NCBI RefSeq assembly: GCF_021735935.1
Contig: NZ_WMDZ01000001.1
Span: 682,001-746,000, forward strand
DNA: 64,000 bases
Reading direction: 5' to 3'
From: Sulfitobacter sp. M39
GTDB taxonomy: Bacteria > Pseudomonadota > Alphaproteobacteria > Rhodobacterales > Rhodobacteraceae
A program made the translations under genes and the position numbers. Below the pieces are notes generated by a model. It ran no database searches. It was given only the letters and a program-made list of their open reading frames with translations, and was not told the DNA's origin. Below, piece after piece: positions 53,647 to 62,305 of this stretch; within the stretch, counting starts at the first letter, position 1, and the number at the start of each line of letters is the position of its first letter.

Positions 53647-54287
53647 TCGGTTTTTTCCTCATAGGGGCAAAGGTCACGGATGATGCAGGTTCTGCATAGG
53701 GGTTTGCGTGCTTTGCAATGGTATCGCCCGTGCAGGATCATCCAGTGGTGGGCATGGTGTTGGAAATCAACGGGGATATTATCCTCGATCGCGCGTTCTA
53801 CGGCATCGACGGTTTTGCCGGGGGCGATGCGTGTGCGATTGCCGACGCGAAAGATATGCGTGTCCACCGCCTGCGCCGGATAGTGCCACCACATATTCAG
53901 CACAACATTCGCGGTCTTGCGGCCCACGCCGGGCAATGATTGCAGCGCCGCGCGGCTGTTGGGCACGACCCCGTCATAGTCATCCACCAGAATCTGGCTC
54001 AGCTTCATCACGTTCTTGGCCTTCTGGCGGAACAGGCCGATCGTCTTGATATGTTCGGTCAGCCCCTCCAGCCCGAGGTCCAGCATCTGCTGCGGGTGCT
54101 CAACAATCTCGAACAGGGATTTGGTGGCCTTGTTTACCCCCGCATCCGTGGCCTGCGCGCTCAGCGCGACAGCGACCAGCAACGTATAGACGTTGGTGTG
54201 ATCCAGCTCGCCTTTCGGTTCCGCCTCGGCGTCCTGAAAGCGGGTGAAAATCTCGCGGATCGTGTGATAATCAAGGGTTTTGGCCAT
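53643..54287 (-). CDS. nth: Endonuclease III
   Basis: Nth is a base-excision DNA glycosylase/AP lyase for oxidised pyrimidines. The 214-residue protein has the helix-hairpin-helix LPGVGRKTANVVL with catalytic Lys124, Asp142 in VDTHIFRVGNR, and the C-terminal [4Fe-4S] cluster from Cys191, Cys198, Cys201 and Cys207. It is the first gene of a three-gene operon. Confidence 0.97.
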   Translation of the reverse strand: MAKTLDYHTIREIFTRFQDAEAEPKGELDHTNVYTLLVAVALSAQATDAGVNKATKSLFEIVEHPQQMLDLGLEGLTEHIKTIGLFRQKAKNVMKLSQILVDDYDGVVPNSRAALQSLPGVGRKTANVVLNMWWHYPAQAVDTHIFRVGNRTRIAPGKTVDAVERAIEDNIPVDFQHHAHHWMILHGRYHCKARKPLCRTCIIRDLCPYEEKTE

Positions 54288-54427
54288 GCGCCAAGGGTAT
54301 GCGTGGTTTCGCCTCTCAGGGCAAGCCGCGCGCGGCGGATTTTACGGGCGTCGCTGCGGCAGGGGGCTGCGTCATTTGGCGCATGTTTCGGGTCGCGCGG
54401 GGGCGGGGCCTGCCGTAGTCTGCCCCT

Positions 54428-55321
54428 ATGACACATGCACAGCACACACCCCAAACTATCGCCCCCGAAGATGCCGCCACCGCTGACGGCAGCGCCTATC
54501 ACTACGGTGTGATGCGGCGGGCGATTGATCTGATCGATGCCGCCGCCGACCCGCTGGCGCTGGATCAGATCGCGGGCGAAATGGGGATGAGCCCGGCGCA
54601 TTTCCAGCGGCTCTTCTCGCAGTGGGTTGGGGTGTCGCCCAAACGCTATCAGCAATATCTGATGCTGGATCACGCCAAATCACTGCTGCGCGACCGCTTT
54701 ACCACGCTCGACACAGCGCACGAGCTGGGGTTGTCCGGCTCTGGACGGCTGCACGACATGTTCCTGCGGTGGGAAGCCATGAGCCCCGGCGATTTCGCCC
54801 GCAAGGGGGAGGGGCTTGTGATCTCGTGGGGGTGGTTCGACAGCCCCTTTGGCCCGGCATTGGTCATGGGCACGCCACGGGGGATCTGCGGGCTGGCTTT
54901 CTCGGCCGAGATGGGCACCGACGCCGCGATGGAGGATCTGTGCCGCCGCTGGCCGGGGGCGACATTCCGCGAGGATCCGACGGTGCTGCGCGACTGGGTG
55001 CAGATTGCATTCGGCGTGCAGGGAGACGGGACCGACAAAGCCCCGATGTATCTGATCGGCGCGCCCTTCCAGATCAAGGTGTGGGAGGCTTTGCTGGCGA
55101 TCCCGTCGGGTCATGTGACCACCTATTCCGAAATCGCCCAGACCATCGGCACGCCCAAAGCGGTCCGCGCTGTGGGCACGGCGGTGGGGCGTAACCCGAT
55201 CAGCTGGTTGATCCCCTGCCATCGCGCCCTGCGCAAATCCGGCGGGCTGGGAGGTTATCACTGGGGGCTGCCGGTCAAACGCGCCATGCTGGCCTTTGAA
55301 TCTGCCCGCGTCGACGCGTGA
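54428..55321 (+). CDS. Ada-like protein: AraC domain fused to methylated-DNA cysteine methyltransferase
   Basis: A 297-residue fusion. Residues about 25-125 are an AraC-type DNA-binding domain (ALDQIAGEMGMSPAHFQRLFSQWVGVSPKRYQQYL), and residues about 205-290 an Ogt-type O6-methylguanine methyltransferase with acceptor Cys264 in WLIPCHRALRKSGGLGGY. The N-terminal zinc/Cys38 domain of E. coli Ada, which senses phosphotriesters, is missing, so the usual switch for Ada self-activation is absent. It probably repairs alkylated bases and may act as a regulator through another route. Confidence 0.92.
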   Translation: MTHAQHTPQTIAPEDAATADGSAYHYGVMRRAIDLIDAAADPLALDQIAGEMGMSPAHFQRLFSQWVGVSPKRYQQYLMLDHAKSLLRDRFTTLDTAHELGLSGSGRLHDMFLRWEAMSPGDFARKGEGLVISWGWFDSPFGPALVMGTPRGICGLAFSAEMGTDAAMEDLCRRWPGATFREDPTVLRDWVQIAFGVQGDGTDKAPMYLIGAPFQIKVWEALLAIPSGHVTTYSEIAQTIGTPKAVRAVGTAVGRNPISWLIPCHRALRKSGGLGGYHWGLPVKRAMLAFESARVDA

Positions 55322-55447
55322 GGGTATCGGCGGGTTGCTGCCTATGGGTTTGAAGCTGCCGGTTCAACGGGAACAAAGGCTGGTGTAAGGCGTTATGTGA
55401 CGATTGCCTCGCCCGAACGGGGCCACAACTTAAAGGCAGAATAAGAT

Positions 55448-56116
55448 ATGACACTTTCGAAAACCTCCATTGCTGTAGCTCTGACAAGCGTTCTGGCGCT
55501 GGCTGCTTGTGAACCCGGTCCGATTGGTGGCAACCCCAACGACCCGAACGCCAACACTCGTAACGGTGCGCTGATCGGTGCAGGTACCGGTGCTGTGATC
55601 GGTGCGCTGTCCAAAGGCGACGGCAACCGTGCACAAGGTGCCTTGGCCGGTGCGGTCGCTGGCGGTGCATTGGGTGCTGGCTATGGCTATTCGCTGGACA
55701 AGCAAGAGGCCGACCTGCGCCGTCAGCTGGATTCCGACGTGATCATCACCAACACAGGTGACCGCCTGATCGTGACCCTGCCGCAGGACATCCTGTTCGC
55801 GACAGACAGCACGCAGGTTCAGTCCGGTATGCAAAACGATCTGGCTGCACTGGCGCGGAACGTGAACGTCTACAGCAACTCCACGCTGCAAATCGTCGGT
55901 CACACCGACAGCGACGGCGAAGCGTCCTATAACCAGCAGCTGTCCGAAGGCCGTGCGCGCGCCGTTGCGAATGTGCTGGTGTCGAACGGCGTCCCCGGCA
56001 GCCGCATCCAATCTGTGGGCCGTGGCGAAAGCCAGCCGGTTGCAAGCAACCTGAACGCAGCGGGCAAAGCGCAAAACCGCCGCGTTGAAATCGTGATCCT
56101 GCCAAACGCTGCCTAA
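55448..56116 (+). CDS. OmpA-family lipoprotein with glycine-zipper segment (YiaD-like)
   Basis: A 222-residue outer-membrane lipoprotein: signal ending LALAAC (Cys21), a glycine/alanine-rich zipper segment (about 40-85, GALIGAGTGAVIGA and GALAGAVAGGALGAGYGY), and a C-terminal OmpA-like domain (about 100-222) with HTDSDGEASYNQQLSEGRARAVANVLV and NRRVEIVI. It should anchor the outer membrane to peptidoglycan. It has its own terminator and probably its own promoter in the 126-bp gap upstream. Confidence 0.93.
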   Translation: MTLSKTSIAVALTSVLALAACEPGPIGGNPNDPNANTRNGALIGAGTGAVIGALSKGDGNRAQGALAGAVAGGALGAGYGYSLDKQEADLRRQLDSDVIITNTGDRLIVTLPQDILFATDSTQVQSGMQNDLAALARNVNVYSNSTLQIVGHTDSDGEASYNQQLSEGRARAVANVLVSNGVPGSRIQSVGRGESQPVASNLNAAGKAQNRRVEIVILPNAA

Positions 56117-56137
56117 GCGTTAGCGACATGAACGTGA

Positions 56138-56168
56138 AAGGGTCTCGGCATCTGCCGGGGCCCTTTTG
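56138..56168 (+). terminator. Terminator after OmpA lipoprotein gene
   Basis: A 13-pair stem with G-U pairs (AAAGGGTCTCGGC at 56138-56150 against GCCGGGGCCCTTT at 56155-56167) with a 4-base loop ends in TTTT. Confidence 0.78.
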
Positions 56169-56211
56169 CGTTTGAGGGGTGCCATACGGGGGTTGACGGG
56201 CCGCCGCGGCG

Positions 56212-57243
56212 CTAGAGGTTGTCTTCGACGCGGAACCCATCAGGGATGGTATCGCGCCCGTCCAGCATCAGCTCGGCCATGACCTCGGCCACTTTGGGGG
56301 CCATGCCGAACCCGATCTTGAACCCGCCGTTGGCCACGAACTGCCCCGGAGCGTCGGGCAAGGCCCCCAGCATCGGGGCACGGCTGCGGCTGCGGGGGCG
56401 CACGCCGGCCCAGCGGGTGATCACCGGCGCATCACGTAACACGGGCACTGCAGCGCGTGCGGCGGCGACCACACCGTCAAGCTGCGCGTCCGTCGCGGTG
56501 GGCGAGGTATACGTGCGCTCTGTCGTTGATCCGATGGCGGTGGTGCCGTCGCTATGCGGGATGATATGCACACCGCCCGCAAAAAGCTGCGGCAAGCCGC
56601 GCGCGTCATAGTCTAGCAGCGCAGCCTGACCCTTGACGCCTGCACCGACCAGACGGCTGTGATTGGCAGTCATATGCGCCAGCCCCGCGACGCCTGTCGC
56701 CCACAAAACCTGTCCGTGATCTTCGCCTTCCGCCTGTACGGTCACGCCTTTGGCCGCCAGTGCCCGCACCAGCGCGTCGCAGGCGTGGCGGGGGTGGATC
56801 AGACCGCTTAGCGTGTCGTGGATCAGCCAGCCGCTGGGGCTGTCAGGCTGCCACGGGGTGTCACTCGCGCGGATCACGGACCATGTGGCCTGACCCTGCC
56901 ACAGCGCCTTAGCGGTTTCGGCCCGCTGCTGTGCCAGTGCCAATGCCGCGTCATCGGCCACGGGTTGCAAGCGCCCCTTGCGGGCATAGCCCGCGTTGCC
57001 GCCGCCCGCCTGTTCAACCGCCTGCCAGAACCCTTCGGCCATCAGCAGGCTGTCGCGTTGAAAGGCTTTCTTGGCGTTCCAGTTTTCAGGCACATGCGGG
57101 GCCAGCGCGCCGACGATACCGCCGCTGCTGCCTGCGGCGGGCCCATTCGGGTCGATCACCTGCACAACCGCGCCGCGTTGCACGCAGGCCCATGCCACGG
57201 ATAGCCCGAATATCCCCGCGCCGCGTATCGTGATTTCGGCCAT
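56212..57243 (-). CDS. FAD-dependent oxidoreductase (DAO family; MnmC oxidase-domain-like)
   Basis: A 343-residue flavoprotein of the D-amino-acid-oxidase fold. FAD loop ITIRGAGIFGLSVAWACVQRGA (4-25), AGSSGGIVGALAPHVPENWN (about 37-56) and the C-terminal GVRPRSRSRAPMLGALPD / FVANGGFKIGFGMAPKVAEVMAELML. The GxxGGxxAPH and GF..GF segments fit the FAD domain of MnmC, which removes the carboxymethyl group from cmnm5s2U34 in tRNA. That reading is supported by the head-to-head mnmD gene 59 bp away. Other DAO-family amine oxidases cannot be ruled out. Confidence 0.82.
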   Translation of the reverse strand: MAEITIRGAGIFGLSVAWACVQRGAVVQVIDPNGPAAGSSGGIVGALAPHVPENWNAKKAFQRDSLLMAEGFWQAVEQAGGGNAGYARKGRLQPVADDAALALAQQRAETAKALWQGQATWSVIRASDTPWQPDSPSGWLIHDTLSGLIHPRHACDALVRALAAKGVTVQAEGEDHGQVLWATGVAGLAHMTANHSRLVGAGVKGQAALLDYDARGLPQLFAGGVHIIPHSDGTTAIGSTTERTYTSPTATDAQLDGVVAAARAAVPVLRDAPVITRWAGVRPRSRSRAPMLGALPDAPGQFVANGGFKIGFGMAPKVAEVMAELMLDGRDTIPDGFRVEDNL

Positions 57244-57302
57244 TGCCAATCCTTGCCCTTTTTGCGCAGTGTTCGGCAACGCCCATAGCACAAGGCCATC
57301 CA

Positions 57303-57974
57303 ATGGAGAACCAGACAGCTGATATCGAATGGAAAGACAGCGGTGTGCCTGTGTCCTCCAAGTTCGACGACCCGTACTTCAGCCTTGATAACGGGGTAGA
57401 GGAAACGCAGCATGTCTTTATCGACGGGAATGATCTGACCAACCGCTTCCGCGACGGGTTCCGCATCGGAGAGTTGGGGTTCGGCACGGGGCTGAACTTT
57501 CTCGTGGCTTGGGACGCGTGGGCGCGGCATGGCGCGAAAGGCACGCTGCATTTCACCTCGTTCGAAGCCTTCCCGATGTCGTCGGAGGATATGGCCCAAG
57601 CGCATCGGTCCTTTCCTGACTTCGATGGCAAGCGCGACGCGCTGCTGGACGCCTGGTCGCCCGAGGGTGGAGAGATGCGCTTTGGCGATGTGGTGCTGAC
57701 CGTGGTGATCGGCGATGCGCGACGTGCGGTGCCCGCGTGGGACGGGCTGGCGGATGCATGGTTTCTTGACGGGTTTTCCCCCGCCAAAAACCCCGAGTTG
57801 TGGGAGCCGGAGCTGCTGCACGATGTCGCACGGCACACTGCACCGTTTGGCACGGCCGCGACCTATACCGCCGCTGGCGCAGTCCGTCGCGCGCTGGAAA
57901 GCGCGGGCTTCGCGGTCGAGCGCACGACCGGCTATGGCCGCAAGCGGCACATGACGCGGGCTGTGCGCGTATGA
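57303..57974 (+). CDS. mnmD: tRNA 5-methylaminomethyl-2-thiouridine methyltransferase
   Basis: This 223-residue protein matches the methyltransferase half of MnmC (MnmD), which adds the last methyl of mnm5s2U34 in tRNA. It has DPYFSLDNGVEETQHVFIDGNDL (about 20-42), the SAM loop IGELGFGTGLNFLVAWDA (about 54-71) and AWFLDGFSPAKNPELW, a diagnostic motif. The ATG at 57303 follows CATCCA; a GTG-like extension upstream is unlikely. It overlaps the DMT transporter by 4 bp. Confidence 0.92.
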   Translation: MENQTADIEWKDSGVPVSSKFDDPYFSLDNGVEETQHVFIDGNDLTNRFRDGFRIGELGFGTGLNFLVAWDAWARHGAKGTLHFTSFEAFPMSSEDMAQAHRSFPDFDGKRDALLDAWSPEGGEMRFGDVVLTVVIGDARRAVPAWDGLADAWFLDGFSPAKNPELWEPELLHDVARHTAPFGTAATYTAAGAVRRALESAGFAVERTTGYGRKRHMTRAVRV

Positions 57975-58879
57975 GCATGGCCACCAACCGCGCGGCGGCT
58001 GCGGCGCAATCGAACAATATCCCGCTTGGCATCACCTTGATGGTGATCACGACCTTTGTGTTTGCGGTGCAGGACGGGCTGTCGCGGCATCTGGCCTCTG
58101 AATACAACGTGATGATGGTGGTGATGATCCGCTACTGGTTCTTCGCGGCCTTTGTCATCGCGCTGGCCAAACGCCATGCGGGCGGGCTGCGGGCGGCGGC
58201 GCGGACAAGCCAGCCGGTGCTCCAGATATTCCGCGGGCTGCTGCTGGCGGCCGAGATCTGCGTGATGATCGTCGCCTTCACGATCCTTGGCCTTGTGGAA
58301 AGCCACGCGGTCTTTACCTGTTATCCGCTGCTGGTGGCCGCCCTGTCCGGCCCCGTCCTGGGGGAAAGCGTCGGCTGGCGCAGATGGGCGGCGATCGGGG
58401 TCGGCTTTATCGGGGTGTTGATCATTCTGCAGCCGGGGATGAGCGTCTTTGACCCCGCCGCCGTGATCCCGCTGGTGGCGGCCGCGATGTTCGCGGTCTA
58501 CGGGCTGCTGACCCGCTATGTCGGGCGCAAGGACAAGACCGCCACCAGCTTTTTCTGGACCGGCGTCACGGGGTCAGTGGCGATGACAGCCACAGGGCTG
58601 TGGTACTGGGAGCCGATGATCGCCAGTGACTGGCTGATCATGGGGTGCCTGTGCATTACCGGTGTCACGGGCCACTGGCTGTTGATCCGCTGCTACGAAG
58701 TGGCCGAGGCCAGCGCGGTGCAGCCCTTTGCCTATTTGCAACTGGTCTTTGCCGCGATCATCGGCATCAGCGCTTTTGGCGAAACCGTGCGCCCCAATGT
58801 CGCCATCGGGGCGGCGCTGATCGTCGCGGCGGGGCTATTCACCTTTTGGCGCGAACGGCAAAAGGGTCGTGCCCGTTAG
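57971..58879 (+). CDS. DMT-superfamily (EamA) transporter
   Basis: A 302-residue inner-membrane protein with about ten helices in two EamA repeats (about 20-150 and 160-295). GITLMVITTFVFAVQDGLSRHLA (about 18-40) and the PLVAAAMFAVYGLLTRYVGRKD repeat are typical. Substrate (amino acids, nucleosides, drugs) is unknown. The start overlaps mnmD by 4 bp, and its 3' end overlaps the convergent transglycosylase gene by 45 bp. Confidence 0.92.
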   Translation: MSMATNRAAAAAQSNNIPLGITLMVITTFVFAVQDGLSRHLASEYNVMMVVMIRYWFFAAFVIALAKRHAGGLRAAARTSQPVLQIFRGLLLAAEICVMIVAFTILGLVESHAVFTCYPLLVAALSGPVLGESVGWRRWAAIGVGFIGVLIILQPGMSVFDPAAVIPLVAAAMFAVYGLLTRYVGRKDKTATSFFWTGVTGSVAMTATGLWYWEPMIASDWLIMGCLCITGVTGHWLLIRCYEVAEASAVQPFAYLQLVFAAIIGISAFGETVRPNVAIGAALIVAAGLFTFWRERQKGRAR

Positions 58880-60808
58880 TTCCTCGGTAAAGGGTTGGGG
58901 CAGGGGGTCTTTGCCCATGCGCGCGCGGTAAACGGGCAGGCTTTCGGTCACCCGCATCACATAGTTCTGCGTCTCGCGGAAAGGGATCATCTCTATCCAG
59001 TCGACGATATCGATGTCGCCCTCGCGCGGGTCGCCGTAGGTGTCCATCCAGCGCGTCGGACGCGAGGGGCCCGCGTTATACGCGGCAGAGACCATGACCA
59101 CATTCCCGTTAAACCGGCCCGCAATTTGCGACAGGTATTCGGACCCCAGCAAAGCATTGTATTCGGGGTCGGCGGTCAGCCGGTCGGTGGTGTGCAGCGC
59201 GCTGATATCCAGATCGCGCGCGACATCCTTGGCCGTGGCGGGCATCAGCTGCATCAGACCGCGCGCGCCCACATGGCTTTGGACCACGGGATCGAATTCG
59301 CTTTCACGGCGGGCGATGGCCAGCACCATTTCGGGGGCCATGTTCAGGTCCAGCTTGATCGCATCATGCAGTGCGTAATAGGGGCCGGCGATGGTGATGC
59401 CCCGTTGCGCCACACGTTTGCCGATCATCACGGCCAGATGCGGCTGGCCCACGTCAATCGCGGCCTGCCCCAGAAGGGCGGCGTCATCGGTGATCAACTG
59501 CTCTGCCAGATGGGTCCAGAACCGTTCCGCGGTCGACAGCTCGCCCGAGGCTTGCAGTAGCAGCCCCGCCTGAAACAGCGGTGCCTGTGCCAGCGCCGAT
59601 GTGCGCCAATCCTGTTCAGGGCGCGCGCCCGCAAGGCTCGTGTCGAACGGCAGATTGCCCCGCTCTGCCGCAAGCAGACCGTAGAAAGAGGATTGGAACT
59701 TCGCGCCTTGGGCATAGGCTTTGGCCGCGCCCTCGGCATCGCCCCTGGCTTGATACGCGCGGCCCTGCCAATAGCCTGCGCGCCCTTGGCTGATGGGGGA
59801 TTCTACTGCGCCGTCATGGGCCTGAAAGTGACCAAGCGCCAGCTTGGGGTCTTTGAGGAAACGCAGGGCGATATAGCCTGACAGCCATTCAAGGTCCGCA
59901 TAATGCGACCCTTCGGACAGGAAGTGTTTCGACGCCATCTGATAGGCCCGCGCCGGATCGCCATTGCGCATTTCATCCCGCGCCAGCGCGCGGCGGCGGT
60001 TGGCCCATGCAGCGGGCTGACCAAGGGCCGCAGCGCTGATCGATTGCGATAGCATCAGATCCTTGGCGCTTTCGCCGTAGCCTTTGCGGATCCGCCATTC
60101 AAAGCGGTCGGCCTGCAGCCCCGGATCACCGGCCTTGCTGGCGGGCAGCGCGTCGATCAGGGCGTTTACATCGCCGTCCAGATTTTGCAAGGCGATGCGG
60201 GTTTCGGCCAGCGCCTTGTCGGCATCACTGACCAGATCGAACATCTGGCGGGCTTCGGCGTGTTCCCGTTGCCATAGCATCTCGTCCAGACGAGCGGCGT
60301 GGTGCTGTTTCAACAAAGACCCATGCGCGTCAATGAACTTTGCCTGATCGTTCCCGCTCATAGGGAGGGTACGCCACGCCAGCACCAGCCGCGCCTGTGC
60401 CTCGCCCAGACGATCCGCACGCAGCAGCGCTGCGGCATGGGCCAGCACACCCTCGGGCGTCTGCGGGCCCTGACCGGTAAAGAAATCCAGTATCGCCTTG
60501 TCACCTTCGCGGAGCACGGCCTCTTCGGACTGTCTGCGCAGATAGGCTTCGCCCGGCCAGTCTGGGCGGCGGTTGAGGAAATCGGTCACCTCGGCATAGG
60601 TGCCCCGTCCGGCGCGCAGGCGGTGCCATTCGATCACATCAACCGCAACGGCCCCGTCACGGCGCGCGATCAGGGCGGCATTCTCCCAGCTGCCCGCGCG
60701 CATGGCGTCCATCGCCCATCCCAGCGGACGCGGCCTTTCGGCGTGGGCCGGAAGGGCGAGGGCAAAAACCATCGTCAGCGTTGCCAAGGCGCGTCTCATC
60801 ACTTGCAT
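58835..60808 (-). CDS. slt: Soluble lytic murein transglycosylase
   Basis: A 657-residue periplasmic enzyme that cleaves peptidoglycan glycan strands with 1,6-anhydro formation. Signal peptide (about 1-23, cut after AHA), a long helical superhelix domain (about 25-470), and a C-terminal SLT domain: [13 protein letters not shown] (catalytic Glu near 500), [15 protein letters not shown] and [31 protein letters not shown]. The start ATG at 60808 has AGTAGGA close by; the Met at 60799 is a fair alternative. Its last 45 bp overlap the 3' end of the EamA gene on the other strand. Confidence 0.93.
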   Translation of the reverse strand: MQVMRRALATLTMVFALALPAHAERPRPLGWAMDAMRAGSWENAALIARRDGAVAVDVIEWHRLRAGRGTYAEVTDFLNRRPDWPGEAYLRRQSEEAVLREGDKAILDFFTGQGPQTPEGVLAHAAALLRADRLGEAQARLVLAWRTLPMSGNDQAKFIDAHGSLLKQHHAARLDEMLWQREHAEARQMFDLVSDADKALAETRIALQNLDGDVNALIDALPASKAGDPGLQADRFEWRIRKGYGESAKDLMLSQSISAAALGQPAAWANRRRALARDEMRNGDPARAYQMASKHFLSEGSHYADLEWLSGYIALRFLKDPKLALGHFQAHDGAVESPISQGRAGYWQGRAYQARGDAEGAAKAYAQGAKFQSSFYGLLAAERGNLPFDTSLAGARPEQDWRTSALAQAPLFQAGLLLQASGELSTAERFWTHLAEQLITDDAALLGQAAIDVGQPHLAVMIGKRVAQRGITIAGPYYALHDAIKLDLNMAPEMVLAIARRESEFDPVVQSHVGARGLMQLMPATAKDVARDLDISALHTTDRLTADPEYNALLGSEYLSQIAGRFNGNVVMVSAAYNAGPSRPTRWMDTYGDPREGDIDIVDWIEMIPFRETQNYVMRVTESLPVYRARMGKDPLPQPFTEELTGTTLLPFAPKGE

Positions 60809-60927
60809 TTCCTACTGGTCAAAGGCTACAGCCTTGCAACATACGGCGCGGCGCGGGGGTTTCAACTCAACTTGCCGCTATCAGCAATTGGGCGCTTGCC
60901 CAGCAACGCAAGAATAGGAGCGTGCAT

Positions 60928-61803
60928 ATGCTACAAGGTTCACTACCTGCACTCGTCACGCCGTTCACGGACGGCGCGCTGGATTTGGACACGCTCAAGA
61001 AGCTGGTGGAATGGCACATCGCGGAAGGATCGAACGGGCTGGTGCCTGTCGGGACCACCGGTGAATCGCCCACCCTGACCCATGCCGAGCATGAAACCGT
61101 TGTCGCCGAAGTCGTCAAAGCCGCCGCGGGGCGTATCCCTGTCGTTGCAGGTGCCGGTTCGAACAACACGACTGAAAGCATCCGTCTGGCCAAACACGCC
61201 GAAAGCGTCGGTGCCGATGCGGTTCTGGTTGTCACGCCCTATTACAACAAGCCGACCCAAGCCGGTCTGATCGCGCATTTCACCGCGATCCACGAGGCCT
61301 GCGGTCTGCCGATCATCATCTACAATATCCCCGGCCGTTCGGTCGTTGATATGCTGCCCGAAACCATGGCGGAGCTGGCCAAGCTGCCGCGCATCATCGG
61401 TGTCAAGGATGCCACCGGCGATCTGGCGCGGGTCTGTGACCAGCGGATGCTGTGCGGGCCGGATTTTGTCCAGCTCTCGGGCGAGGACGCCACAGCGCAT
61501 GGGTTCAATGCCCAAGGCGGCGTTGGCTGTATCTCTGTCACCGCGAACGTCGCGCCCAAGCTGCTAAGCCAGATGCAAGCGTTCTGCCTTGCGGGGGACT
61601 ATGCCTCGGCGCTGGAAATCCAAGACAAGCTGATGCCGCTGCACAACGCAATCTTCACCGAGCCGGGCTTGGTGGGTGTGAAATACGCGATGGCGCGTCT
61701 GGGGTTGTGTTCAGACGAGGTGCGCCTGCCACTGGTGCCGCTGAACGAGGCCACCAAAGCGCTGGTGGATCTGGGGTTGAAGCACGCGGGTTTGCTTGAC
61801 TGA
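60928..61803 (+). CDS. dapA: 4-hydroxy-tetrahydrodipicolinate synthase
   Basis: DapA condenses pyruvate with aspartate semialdehyde at the start of lysine and diaminopimelate synthesis. The 291-residue barrel has Schiff-base Lys160 ([10 protein letters not shown]), Tyr132 and Arg137 (IIYNIPGRS), Thr43-Thr44 ([11 protein letters not shown]) and Tyr105-region [10 protein letters not shown]. The ATG at 60928 follows ATAGGAGCGTGCAT. It is divergent from slt, two genes that both serve peptidoglycan. Confidence 0.96.
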   Translation: MLQGSLPALVTPFTDGALDLDTLKKLVEWHIAEGSNGLVPVGTTGESPTLTHAEHETVVAEVVKAAAGRIPVVAGAGSNNTTESIRLAKHAESVGADAVLVVTPYYNKPTQAGLIAHFTAIHEACGLPIIIYNIPGRSVVDMLPETMAELAKLPRIIGVKDATGDLARVCDQRMLCGPDFVQLSGEDATAHGFNAQGGVGCISVTANVAPKLLSQMQAFCLAGDYASALEIQDKLMPLHNAIFTEPGLVGVKYAMARLGLCSDEVRLPLVPLNEATKALVDLGLKHAGLLD

Positions 61804-61830
61804 TCACTTCGGTAAATCAGGGTTAAGACG

Positions 61831-61855
61831 GGGCGGCATCTAGCCGCCCTTTTTT
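61831..61855 (+). terminator. Terminator after dapA
   Basis: GGGCGGC (61831-61837) and GCCGCCC (61843-61849) form a perfect 7-bp stem with a 5-base loop, followed by six T. Confidence 0.9.
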
Positions 61856-61887
61856 ATGCGCAACACTCAACCCGCGCGTCAGCGCAT

Positions 61888-61916
61888 AAAAAAGGCCCCG
61901 GCGAAACGCCGAGGCC
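61888..61916 (-). terminator. Terminator after glycine-zipper gene (minus strand)
   Basis: A 10-pair stem (61894-61903 against 61907-61916, with one G-U pair only in the minus-strand RNA) with a 3-base loop, then six U on the minus strand. The G-U pair shows that the minus strand is the functional direction. Confidence 0.87.
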
Positions 61917-61951
61917 TAATGTGAATATCTGCCTTCGGGAGCAGAAAACGC

Positions 61952-62209
61952 TTATGGGCAAGCAGCCGTGTAACGCTGACCTGCGGAGTTCTGGTAGACA
62001 CACTGGCCGTTTTTGCCGCGGCCCAGGTATGCACCTGCAGCAGCGCCAGCCAAGCCACCCAGAACGGCGCCTTTGGTTTTGTCATCGTCGCCCGACACGA
62101 CAGCACCCAGAGCCGCACCAGCAGCAGCGCCGGTTACAGAAGATTGAGTCTGCGTTTCGCAAGCGGCGAGTGCGCCAACCATAGGCAGGACCAAAAGTAG
62201 CTTTTTCAT
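61952..62209 (-). CDS. Small glycine-zipper lipoprotein
   Basis: An 85-residue protein: lipoprotein signal MKKLLLVLPMVGALAAC (Cys17), then a glycine/alanine zipper (VTGAAAGAALGAVVSG and GAVLGGLAGAAAGAYLGRG, about 27-65), and a C-terminal piece with two cysteines (CVYQNSAGQRYTAAC). It should be an outer-membrane lipoprotein of unknown role, akin to the zipper segment of the OmpA lipoprotein 6 kb away. The ATG at 62209 follows TGGAGTATATC. A terminator follows it. Confidence 0.85.
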   Translation of the reverse strand: MKKLLLVLPMVGALAACETQTQSSVTGAAAGAALGAVVSGDDDKTKGAVLGGLAGAAAGAYLGRGKNGQCVYQNSAGQRYTAACP

Positions 62210-62305
62210 GATATACTCCATACTAGCTTCAGTACTTAACGCTATGTAACGGGTTTGGTTCCAGTAAGATTATTTTGATCGGCAACAAAGTGCCTGAGCG
62301 GCAGC

